A DNA stretch of 64,000 nt from Craspedostauros australis (lineage: Eukaryota; Bacillariophyta; Bacillariophyceae; Mastogloiales; Achnanthaceae): NCBI GenBank assembly GCA_026770025.1, contig JAMXDE010000026.1, positions 682,001 to 746,000 of the forward strand, read 5' to 3'. How positions within the stretch are numbered: position 1 is the stretch's first letter; each line of letters starts with the position of its first letter. Positions 11,092 through 21,600 of the stretch are shown one piece after another. Below the pieces are notes generated by a model. That model saw only the letters and a list, made by a program, of their open reading frames with translations. It was not told the origin of the DNA and did no database searches. Made by a program: the position numbers and the translations under genes.

Positions 11092-11600
11092 TCCAACCAG
11101 ATGTCGCCTTCAGTAGGTAGGTAGGTAGGCAGGCAGGCAGGCAGGCTGGAGTGGAATGGAGTGCTCTCTAGACCATGTACCTTGTACTAGAGGGTATGTT
11201 CCGATATTCTCTAGCTTGCTTCTGTTGGTTGCGGCATCAGTCACGCCCGGGACTCGATGCTCTTTCAGCTCGAACGGATGTGTGTCAGGTCGGCTCTGAT
11301 TTGTCCGTTCGAGTTCGAAACAATGGCGTTCACAGATGATCGCTTTTCACCGTGATGGTTAATTGACGTTATGGTTTGTATTAACATATACTACCACATG
11401 AATGTTACATACAAATATGACCGACGCGACGCTGACGCCAGCCGTCACCGATTCCATTTTGCGGACTACGAGCTTGCTTCACTCATCTTTTCGAAAATCA
11501 AACAACAAACACAAACGAAAGCAAAGGAATGGCAAGTCAAGCAGACGCAGAAGCGACCAGGAAAATGTGAGAACAACCAGCATCACGTACTATTACAGAG
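11092..11600. other. Duplicate of the silicon-transporter upstream region, without the transporter
   Basis: Begins with the right-hand target-site duplication (11092-11107), then follows 36826-37336 closely: GTAG/GCAG short repeats, a block around CTCTAGACCATGTACC, a perfect hairpin and a block around ATGACCGACGCGACGCTG. In segment B this region leads into the silicon transporter 150 bp further on. Here homology stops near 11600 and no transporter follows. Small open frames in it shift between copies, so it is probably non-coding. Confidence 0.75.
11269..11313. other. Perfect 10-bp stem hairpin
   Basis: CTCGAACGGA (11269-11278) and TCCGTTCGAG (11304-11313) are exact inverted repeats around a 25-nt loop. 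The same structure is kept in segment B at 36999-37043, in the region upstream of the silicon transporter. Confidence 0.6.
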
Positions 11601-11672
11601 ATGTTGTTTCCCAGCAGTGGACTCGCCTGGTTTGGACGAGGACGCTGCTTGGCTCTGGTGACAACTAGTAAC

Positions 11673-12269
11673 TGTTGGAAATCCGGGGTTATTGTTAGTA
11701 CTGTAATCTAATCCGCTGTTAGAAACTGTACCGTTTTAGAACTGTGAGCACAATCTCGCTTTCTCTTCCAATTTCACTTTTCATGGTAGGCATCTGTCGT
11801 GGTGGCGACACGGGGCACCCTGTTGTCTCTTAGGTGCTTCTCTCCCTGTTCATCATGCTCTGTTCTTGCTTCCTTGTCTTGGCATCATTGTTGCTTGCCT
11901 CTGCTTCATCGTAGCTGTCTACGCTCGCATGGTAGGGATCTGCAGTCCTGAGCGCTTGCCTATCATCTGCTTTCGTTGTTGATCTCATGACACCATCGTT
12001 CCAGGATCGATGTCAGCCTTGGTGATGTTCCAAACCTGCGGATGTTCTTGTCCGCAGGAGGGGTGCGTGCTGTCCTCTGAAGGGGGCGCGTCACTTGCCC
12101 ATCGGCCTGCTGTTCTGATCAACGTCGTCGTCTGCATGGCTGCCATGGTTGGTTTGGTATTGGGACTTCCTGATCCGCCATGGGTGTCGTCCTTATGTTA
12201 CCAGAGGACAGACTACCCTCCTTGCGGTAGTACAGGTATCAATCACGTCCGTATCCTTAGTCATAGTCA
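11673..12269 (+). repeat. LTR-like fragment (TGTTGGAAATCCGGGG family)
   Basis: Starts TGTTGGAAATCCGGGGTTAT and contains TTTTAGAACTGTGAGCACAA about 60 bp in. Both blocks recur at 33388-33461. A TG start and this layout suggest the 5' end of an LTR. Beyond the first 80 bp the two copies do not match, so its right boundary is unknown; it ends at latest where another LTR starts at 12270. No gene seen. Confidence 0.45.
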
Positions 12270-12491
12270 TGTCGAGATGTACATGTGAGTATATGTCAAG
12301 ATGTACGTGTATATGTGCATCGTTCACCCGTTATTCTCTCATACGCACTTGGACGGTATAACTACACTCGTGTCGATAGTATGCTGTGATTCGTCAGAAT
12401 TACAGCGGAAATGGAGCACACGAAAATGAGCAAGATTTCTGGAGGAAATTTGCGAATGACGATTTCTGAGAGAATTGGAAGATCGTCCGTC

Positions 12492-13178
12492 AGTTAGGAT
12501 TCGTGCGTAGACGTCGCGAATCGGTGGAGAATGCCTCGTGAATCTGCCGGCTTCGGGATAGCCGTGTGATGCAGTTCAAGAGAGGTGTACTGATTGAAGA
12601 ATTATGACTTGTAACGATGAGAAGTAGAGTGCTTTGTAGCTAATCCTTGTCTGTTATTATGAGTTAGCTTATTGGTGTTAGTAGGGTGAAGAAACGATGC
12701 CACACAACTTGGCGAGACCCTGCACTGATGCACTTGATTCAGTGCAACAGAGTAGACAATCAAATACAGTACTTTGCTCTCCGCACATGTAGTTACACTG
12801 CAGTGTAGGTCATGACAATCAGTGGTGACGGTCATGAAGCAGTGGCTGTGGCTGAAGCTGACACTCGGATTCCATTGCTTGAGTTGAAGCAAGTTGGATA
12901 CGCATGCTGGGACCACGGTGGTAGTGTGGTGGTCATCAGCAATGAAGGAATCGAGATAAGTTTTAGTAAGGAGGATCTGAAGAGCATATAGTTCCCAGGT
13001 GGGGTGTGAGTCAGGTCGGTCAGGTTTGAGTCATGACGGATTCGTGAATGGAGGAGAGAAAGGAGGAGAAAAGATTTGGTGGTCAATCAAGTCGGAAGAT
13101 TTCGCGCCAAAACAAGAATTTCTCCCATCGGGTTGATACCGTGTTCGGTAATAGTCTGTCCCTCATTGAATCTCAACT
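12492..13178. mobile_element. 687-bp insertion with AGTT..AACT ends and 5-bp target duplication
   Basis: Starts AGTTAGGATTCG and ends AATCTCAACT. It is flanked by CCGTC on the left (12487-12491) and, after accounting for the LTR at 13181-13976, by CCGTC on the right (13981-13985). No ORF with a recognisable product. It may be a solo LTR with non-TG/CA ends, a MITE-like element or a non-autonomous retroelement. The nested copia element at 22123 also has AGTTA..TAACT ends, which favours an LTR origin. Confidence 0.6.
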
Positions 13179-13180
13179 CC

Positions 13181-13976
13181 TGTTGGCAAGTTCCGCTCAC
13201 GGTAACCCACGATCGTGGAAGATGGTGTTGGTTGATAGTCTTCTGTTTGCTATTTCATTACTTGGCTACTCCGATGCTCTCGGTGTACGCCGTTCTCTTG
13301 CCCGATGCTCTCGGTGCTTCAATCTGTTTCGTAGATTCAGACTCCGACTATGAGTCGGTACGCGAGATGCTCTCTCGCTCCTCTCTGTATTCTCTCTCTC
13401 TCTCTCAACATCGTGTGCTCGTCGCGCACGATACTTCGTGTTCGATACATACTCCGTATTCGACACTCCGTTCATTCAGTACTGGCTCCTACTCCATGAG
13501 TACTCGCCATTTGAAGTTCACCTTCTGTATCCATGATGCTGATGCCCTTCGGTCATCGGATCTTCACCTCCTGCTCTGACTCGGAGACAGATGTCGACGT
13601 GGTGACATGATGACATCCTGTTGACGTCAGTAGGTGTCCTTCTGCTCTCCAGATGTCACGTTCCATTGGTGATGAAGTGGTCTGTCAGATGATATCGTCA
13701 TCTGAGGTTTAGTTGGGAAGTACCTCGAGATTCTCTTGGTACCATTGATGGATGGACGGACGATCTTCCAATTCTCTCAGAAATCGTCATTTGCAAATTT
13801 CCTCCAGAAATCTTGCCCCTTTTCGTGTGTTCCGTTTCCCCTGTAATTCTGACGAATCACAGTATACTATCGACACGAATGTAGTTATACCGTCCAAGTG
13901 TGTATGAGAGAATAACGGGTGAACGATGCACATATACACGTACATCTTGACATATACTCACATGTACATCTCGACA
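13181..13976 (+). repeat. Solo LTR, 796 bp, with 6-bp target duplication
   Basis: TGTTGGCAAG...CATCTCGACA, the same family and direction as 14792-15594 but with scattered substitutions. It is flanked by AACTCC on both sides (13175-13180 and 13977-13982), so it inserted as an element and then lost its interior by LTR-LTR recombination. It contains a (TC)n run near 13390. Confidence 0.88.
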
Positions 13977-14562
13977 AACTCCGTCCATCCATCAATGGTA
14001 CCAAGAGAATCTCGAGGTACTTCCCAACTAAACCTCAGATGACGATATCATCTGACAGACCCATGCATCACCAATGGAACATGACATCTGGAGAGCAGAA
14101 GGACGCCTACTGACGTTGACAGAATGTCATCATGTCACCACGTCGACATCCGTCTCCAAGTCAGAGCAGGAGGCGAAGATCCGATGACTGAAGGGCATCA
14201 GCATCATGGATACAGAAGGTGAACTTCAAATGGTAAGTACTCATGGAGTAGGAGCCAGTACTGAATGAACGGAGTGTCGAATGCGGAGTACGCATCGAAC
14301 ACGGAGTATCGTGTAGTATGAACACACGATGTTGAGAGAGAGAGAGAGAGAATACAGAGAGGAGCGAGAGAGCATCTCGCGTACCGACTCATAGTCGGAG
14401 ACTGAATCTACGAAACAGATTGAAGCACCAAGAGCATCGGGCAAGAGAGCTGGTGTACACCAAGAGGATCGGAGTAACCAACTAATGAAATAGCAAACGA
14501 ACAACTATCAACCAACACCATCTTCCACGATCGTAGGCTACCGTGAGCGGAACTTGCCAACA

Positions 14563-14791
14563 AACGTAGAGTGATCAAGTCGTTGTTGTTGGTGAGGAGA
14601 GTGTTTGTTTACTGTATTATTTGTATGAGTAGGTAGTATGCTGTCGAGCTCACAAGATTGTCTTCTTGGAACCTGTGAGCATGAGGAAGGCATGACATGA
14701 TCTCATGCAATTGCAAGTGAAATTAACACGGAGACAACACGACAAATGTGCGTGTTACTGCGTGAAGATGAGGTGCAAAAGGTCAATGAAC
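14563..14791. other. Spacer between nested LTRs; target of the outer copia element
   Basis: No gene or repeat recognised. Its last six bases, ATGAAC (14786-14791), form the left target duplication of the copia element that follows. Confidence 0.5.
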
Positions 14792-15594
14792 TGTTGGCAA
14801 GTTCCGCGCACGGTAACCTACGATCGTGGAAGATGGTGTTGGTTGATAGTCGTTCGTTTGCTATTTCATTACTTGGCTACTCCGATGCTCTCGGTGTACG
14901 CCCGTTCTCTTGCCCGATGCTCTCGGCGCTTCAATCTGTTTCGTAGATTCAGTCTCCGACTATGAGTCGGTACGCGAGATACTCTCTCGCTTCTCTCTCT
15001 CTGTATTCTCTCTCTCTCTCTCTCAACATCGTGTACTCGTCGTGCACGATACTCCGTGTTCGATACGTACTCCGTATTCAACACTCCGTTCATTCAGTAC
15101 TGGCTCCTACTCCATGAGTACTCGCCATTTGAAGTTCACCTTCTGTATCCATGATGCTGATGCCCTTCGGTCATCGGATCTTAGCCTCCTGCTCTGACTT
15201 GGAGACAGATGTCGACGTGGTGACACGATGACATCCTGTTGACGTCAGTAGGCGTCCTTCTGCTCTCCAGATGTCACGTTCCATTGGTGATGAAGTGGTC
15301 TGTCAGATGATATCGTCATCTGAGGTTTAGTTGGGAAGTACCTCGAGATTCTCTTGGTACCATTGATGGATGGACGGACGATCTTCCAATTCTCTCAGGA
15401 ATCGTCATTTGCAAATTTCCTCCAGAAATCTTGCCCCTTTTCGTGTGTTCCGTTTCCCCTGTAATTCTGACGAATCACAGTATACTATCGACACGAATGT
15501 AGTTATACCGTCCAAGTCCGTATGAGAGAATAGCGGGTGAACGATGCACATATACTCGTACATCTCGACATATACTCACATGTACATCTCGACA
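14792..15594 (-). repeat. 3' LTR of outer copia element (803 bp)
   Basis: Plus-strand TGTTGGCAAG...CATCTCGACA, that is TGTCGAGATG...TTGCCAACA in element orientation, with standard TG..CA ends. It contains a (TC)n run at about 14990-15030. Matches 13181-13976 and the split LTR 21868-22122 plus 31541-32078. Confidence 0.92.
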
Positions 15595-15614
15595 CCCTTC
15601 CTATGTGCATTCGG

Positions 15615-18600
15615 TCATTCGAATGTTCTCGATGTGTCAAGGTACGACTTCTCGTGTTCACGTTGTAAGTCGGCCTTGATGTTCTTGGTGAATCCGTCGC
15701 TTGTGTTTTGCTCGGATTTGACGAAAATGATTTCGATGGTTTTGTTGATTACCATGTTCCTCACGTAGTGATGGCGCACGTCGATGTGCCGCGATCGTTG
15801 GGATGTTGATGGGTTCTTGGCGATGAAGATCGCTCCGATGTTGTCCACACGGACCTTGATCGGCGTCTTCACTGGGACGCCCACACTTTCGAGTAGCTGC
15901 ACGACGAAGAAGATCTCCTTTGCCGCTTCGGAAAGGGCAACGTATTCTGCTTCGGATGAGCTGAGTGTGACGGCCTTCTGTGCCTTGGATCGCCAAAGGA
16001 TTGGTACCTTGCACAAGTATAGGATGAATCCCCCTACGCTGATTCTCGTGTTCTTGTCTCCTGCATATTCGCTATCGCAGAAGAGTTCCATGTCCCAGCC
16101 GTCGTCGTCTGGACGCGCTGGATGGATCTTCAATCCATAGTCCTTTGTATCGATCACGTACTTGATGATCCGATACATCTCCTTCATTGCGGCCTTGGTG
16201 GGCCCGATCAATACCTTGGAGAGTTCCCTCACAGGGTTCGCGATATCTGGTCGCGAGTGCTTGATGAGGAAGAGTAGCATGCCGACGCCTCGGCGGTACT
16301 CGGCATGTTCTTCCGCTCCGACCTTCTGCAGTCCGTTATCTTCGGATGGTCGTACGATGATTTGACCCGGGGTTCCCGGTGTCCCATAACGTTGCATCTT
16401 CTCAACCTTGGTTCCGAACTCTTCGATGAGATGTCGGATGAGGTGTGGTTGACGCAATGTCGCTCTAGTCTTGTCGTGGTTCAGTTCAATGTTGCAGCTG
16501 AGGTAGTCTCCGAGTCCACGCTCGATTGTCACCTTGAACTTGCTGCCTTGGATGTCCTTCAGGAATGTCTCTAGTGCCTTGGAGTCTCCGCAACAGAAGC
16601 AATCGTCCACGTAGATGGCCACGATCATGCTTCCTTCGTTCGTCTTCCTGTAGAACAGGCACGGGTCTGCTGCGCTCTGTTCGAAGTTGATATTCTTGAG
16701 GGTCGATACCAACATCTTGAACCATTGCCTGGCGCTCTGCACAAGTCCGTAGATAGGCTTGTGTAGGGTCAGGGCTTCGTCTGGTTGATGATCCATCCCG
16801 TTGGGACAGTTCATGTAGATCTCCTCGTCGAGGTCTCCGTGTAGGAATGCCGTTACGACATCGACGAGTGCGCAGTCCATCTTCTTGATCAGCATGATCA
16901 CCATCATGACCCGATAGGTCACGTCGTGAATGACGGGTGAGTAGTGCTCTTGGAAATCCACTCCTGCGATTTGTGAATAGCCGCATGCAACGAGTCGTGC
17001 TCGATGTGTGCCGTCACGCTTCAACTTGAAGACCCATTTGCATTTGCAGCATCTGCGGCCGCGTGGAATGGCGTCTCGTTTGATCTTGCTGTACACTTTG
17101 CGTGTATCCATGGAGTCGAACTCCTTCTTGATGGCTGCTCGATATCCCTTTCGATGGATAGGGTCTGGATGATTGAAGGCTCCATCGAATGTTGTAGGTT
17201 CGATGTGCTTCTCTGATTCCTTGTTCTCGTCCTGCGTCGACAATCCGATGTCGATCGCTGGTGATTCGGTAATGATTGCATTCATTCCGTACAGTCCTGT
17301 TGTGCTATAATGAGTGATCTCAATCTCTCCTTCATCTGCAATTTCTTCGTCATCTGTAGTTTCGTTGTTGGAATAGTTGGTCTCCTCGTCGCTGAGTTTA
17401 TCGCTGTCTTCGTTGGATGATGGATCGCTTTCATATCCTTCTTCCTTTCGACCTCGTTCGTTGTGGTCTGCGAGCTCACGCAGAGCTCTGGGAATGCTCT
17501 TCCCTATAGTCGGTTTGGGATTAGTTTCTCCCTTCCTGCCTCGTGCTTCGTGACGTCGGATCCTCTCCTTTCTATCTATATCACGTTTGCTTGGCTTACT
17601 CGGTGGAGGTCTGAGTGGTGTGTCTTGTGTAGACCTCGCTGGTGTGTTCGGAGGAGTGACGCCTGTGTCATCGTCGGCTTCGTCGCCGGATGGTATGATC
17701 TCGTCATCCTCATGATTGGATTCGCTCCGATCTTCCTCGTTGTTGTGGATTAGTTGAGTTACTATTCCATCGTCCTCGTCATCCTCATCGTCACTGTCCG
17801 ATAGGATATAATACCTGTTGCTGTCAGCGAAAGATACTCTCTTCGCTTCTGATACTTGACGCGTTGCCGTTCTTGGCATTGCTCCCTTCCGTCCGATGGT
17901 TGTGAAGCCGTCTGCGTCCGTCGTTCCTGATTCGTTGGATATGTTCGGTACTGGTGCCCAGCCACGGAACTGTCCGTATGATTGGTTGAGCCACTTGATG
18001 TCGCGTGAGCAGATCAGTGACTTCGTCGATGGTCTGTACATGTTGTAGACCCCTGATGCATGTTGGTGTGCATATCCGATGAACACCATCTCTTCTCCTC
18101 TATTCTTGAGTTTGGCGGTGATCCCGCCGTAGGTAGTCTTCACAACACCCACTTCTCCGAAAGTGCGGAGTGCATCCGCGTATGGTGGATCATTGCCGAA
18201 GAATTGTCGATGTGGTGACTCCTTTTGATTCTTCGCTACGGTGATGTTGGCGATGGCGGTGGCAGTGCTAGCAGCAGCTGCCCACAGGCCATGCCTATAC
18301 TCTTCGTCGAGTTGTGCTCCGTTGAGCATGGAGCGGATCTTGGTGTAGAGGTACGCGAACTTGCGTTCTACTCTACCGTTCTGTTGCGGCGTGTTCGATG
18401 CCGTGAATTCGAATTTCACGTTGAGTCCTGCATCGATGAGAATATCCTGCGTGGATTTGTTCTCTCCGCTGTTGTCACCTCGGAAGATGATCTGTTGGTC
18501 ACCAGTCTGTGACTTGATCGTCTGGACGAATCGTTTGATGTATCCTGGTTGATCACTTTTGTTCTTGAGGAAGAAACTCCAGCAGTGATCCGTGCAGTCG

Positions 18601-21600
18601 TCCACGATCAGGGTCCAGTAGCGTTTATCTCCGAAGCTCATGTGTTTAGTGTAACTAATGTCAATGAAGAGCCGTTCGCCGCGGCGAGTTGCTCTCGGAA
18701 TGGTTGCCTTCGGAATGTTCTTCACTCTTGCGTTCGCGACCGCGCAGTCGCGACATACCGGCATCTCGCCGATAATTTTCCATCCGTATTGGGCGGCCGT
18801 TCGCTTCATGGCCTCAAGTGGCGCGTGGCCGAGCATTCGATGCAAGCTCACCGCGCTGATCTCCTTGGATGGGTTCTTGACGAGGGCTGTGCAAGCCTTG
18901 TCGTCGTTCGTTGGCATGATGGGGTGCATCTGCACTCCCGTGATGAATCCGTTGGCCGTGGGGAAGACTCGGTCGAATACGATCTTCGTTCCGGATCCGT
19001 TGATGATGTCCATCAGAATGCCGTTGCTACCAAGCTGGTAACCGTTGTACAGAGCCTTGTTCGTGGAGAAAAGGTTCACCGCCAATTTCGGTGTGTACTT
19101 CACATCATCAAGCCGGATGACGTGGCCAGTGTTGTCTCGTTGCTTGACCTTCAAGCGAATGGATCCCATTTTGGGAGAGTCCAGCTTCGTGCTGTCTCCC
19201 ACTTGGACGAATGACTTGATGTGCCGCACGTCGAAGAGAGCGGCGTCTGAATTGACGATGTGACACGAAGCTCCACTGTCGGCGAGCCAGGTGTCCTTGT
19301 TGACCTTGTCTTTGTGCTTGGTGCTCAGCTTGTGGAGTTGCTCCACGGCTGCCGCAGCTATCTCGTCGTTGAAGCTGCCGTCGTCATCGTCTTCGTGGAC
19401 TCCATCTTCGTTGTATGGATTGCGGTGGTCCCCATCGTCCATGTCATCGGGTAATTGTGCGTAGTCCGATGGAATCGTACTGTTCCGATGTGATCCTGTG
19501 GCTGGATCGTATGGGTGGACGCGTGATCGCTCTCGCAAGAGTACACGCATGCATCCTCCAAGGATGTAGTGCAGATCCGTTTCTGGGATTGTTTCCGAGT
19601 TGTTGGCTTCCAGTATGTAGTTGATGACGATCGCGTTGACGAGAATCTCTTCAATTGATCGGAAGTTCTCGGATAGGATGGATCCCATCATGTTCACCCA
19701 TATCGGCATGAGTACCCCTCGTGTGGTTTCTGGGAACAGTCGCATCCCCGCTTCCATTACAGCGTCGAAGATGAGCTGTTTTTGGATTGTTAATGCCGTT
19801 GCTGTTGCGTCTGGTGTGACAGTGTGACGGAGTAGATAGTCGACACTGTTGGGATCCTCGATATCCGGGAAGTCGATGTTCGCTGGATAGACGACACGCT
19901 CGTTTGGATTGAAGCTGTCGTTTGGATGATCGCCGTCCTCGGATTCGTCGCTGTCATCCTCGTCGAAGATGCCCGATCTGTTGTTCCCCGCTGCTGGAGG
20001 AGGCGGCGCCGCGCCGCGGTTTGTTTCGTTGTCTTCATCTGCGCCGTCCTCGTCGGCGTCGTCGTCGTCGTCGTCATCGCTCATGGCCTCTTCGATGTCG
20101 CTATCGTTGGCCTCGTCGTCCATCTCAGCTTCGTCGCCGTATGAACCGATCAGGTCGTGCGCGTTGAAGCAGCATTCGTAGCTCACCTCGCGTCTTGGAT
20201 CCACCTCGTGGATGATTGGCTCCTCGCTGAGCCACTCCGGGACGATCTCATCGTCCTGTACTTCGTCGTCACTTCCGACGCACTCGAAGTTATCGAAGAA
20301 GGAGTCTTCGATGTAGTCGTCGGACACCAACATGCAGAGCGGCATGTCCTTCGCAGAGAGTACCATCTCGTGCCCGCTCTTGTCGTGTCCTTCCGTAGCC
20401 GCGTTGGCTTGTTCGTTGTTCTTTTTGCTTTCGTTGAACTTCTTCTTTCGGCACTCCGCCTCGCGATGTCCGAAGATGCCGCAGTAGTTGCACTTGCCCT
20501 TGAAGCCGCTTCCCTTGTTACGCTTTCCGTTCATTTTGTTGTTGTTGTTGTTTTTCTTGTTGTTCGATTTCTTGCGTTCTGGACAATCGGCGGATCTATG
20601 GCCATACACGCCACAGTTGTGACAAGTACCCTTGAAGTTACCGGTGCTTGTGAAGCCGGTGTCGTTGCTCTTCGTGTTGCTGTCTTGGAAGTCGTCGACG
20701 TATGCCTTGCCTCCTCTGTGAGTGGCGTATGCAGTGCGAAGTACTCCTCTGATCGTGTTGATGGTAACCAGTTCCAGATTGAACGTGAGTTGGTGTTGGA
20801 AGTTCACGATGTGAGTTCTGTACTCGTTGCTCACCGTGCTGAGGATTTGCATGATCATTTCCTCGTCCGTGATTTCGTACTTGACATCGTGGAGACGCGA
20901 TCGTAGACTCTCGAGTTGCGTGATGTAGATGTCAGGGTCCGTGTCTCTCTTCATCTTTTCGTTGTTGAATTGGCGCTTGAGTTTGATCTTCGTCACCGCA
21001 TCGGATGGTCGGAACTTCTCCGCGAGAACGTTCCACGCTGCGTGTGCGTCTCCTTCGGGGTAGTCGTCGGAGATGCATTGGTTGATGTACTGGATGGCCT
21101 GCTTGCCTTTTCCTTTCTCTGCATCCATCATGAGGATCAGATCGCTGAAGCAGTCGCATCCCAGCTCGTAGATCTCTTCCATTGCTTCCTTCGCCTCGTC
21201 GGTGGCTGCCGCGATCTCGCTCACTGTTGGCACTTTGGTTTTGCCTAACATCACGTCTCTCGTCTTCTGTGCACGAGCGTATGCCTTCGCTTGGGACTCC
21301 CATGCGCTGTAGTCTTCCTGTTCACCGCTGAACATCGGCGCCTTGATGCGTCGCTTGTTCACGTTGGCTGATGTCGCCATGTTGATTCGTTGTTTCGTTG
21401 TTGGTGCGCTCGCGCCCTTGATTTCCGTCTGTTTCTGTGTTGTCGATTCTTCGATTTTCGCTTGTTGTTTCGCGAGGGTTGATTTGCTCACAAATTCTCC
21501 TCCTGGTGGTGTCTCACTTTTACCACTTCGTTTGGCTGTGCGAATGCTCTCCGTCACACCAGTCTCCTCTTGCTTGTACGCCTTGAGGATACTCTCCTTC

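Larger units (their letters stand above)
258..11600 (+). repeat. Segmental duplication, copy A (interrupted by a LINE)
   Basis: Copy A of a roughly 2.9-kb segment whose other copy is 34466-37336. Shared blocks are the 5' flank, a two-exon secreted-protein gene, its 3' flank (about 2276-2587 against 36485-36809) and a block with GTAG/GCAG short repeats ending in CATCACGTACTA (11108-11600 against 36826-37336). The non-LTR element 2604-11091 lies inside copy A only. Both copies run in the same direction. Homology on the right stops about 70 bp before an LTR-like sequence. Confidence 0.85.
12270..14562 (-). repeat. LTR of the 15-32 kb copia family, plus orientation relative to its antisense copies, split by insertions
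   Basis: TGTCGAGATGTACATG at 12270 to 12491, then continuing at 13986 to ACTTGCCAACA at 14562, equals the reverse complement of LTR 14792-15594. It is interrupted at CCGTC (12487-12491 and 13981-13985, a 5-bp duplication) by the 12492-13178 element, which itself carries another LTR copy at its right edge. No target duplication is visible around the outer ends (AGTCA against AACGT), so this may be a recombined solo LTR or the remnant of a deleted element. Confidence 0.8.

Noticed and set aside
11269-11313. Hairpin taken as a tRNA or bacterial-type terminator
   Set aside because: No tRNA arms can be folded around it, no T tract follows, and the genome is eukaryotic.
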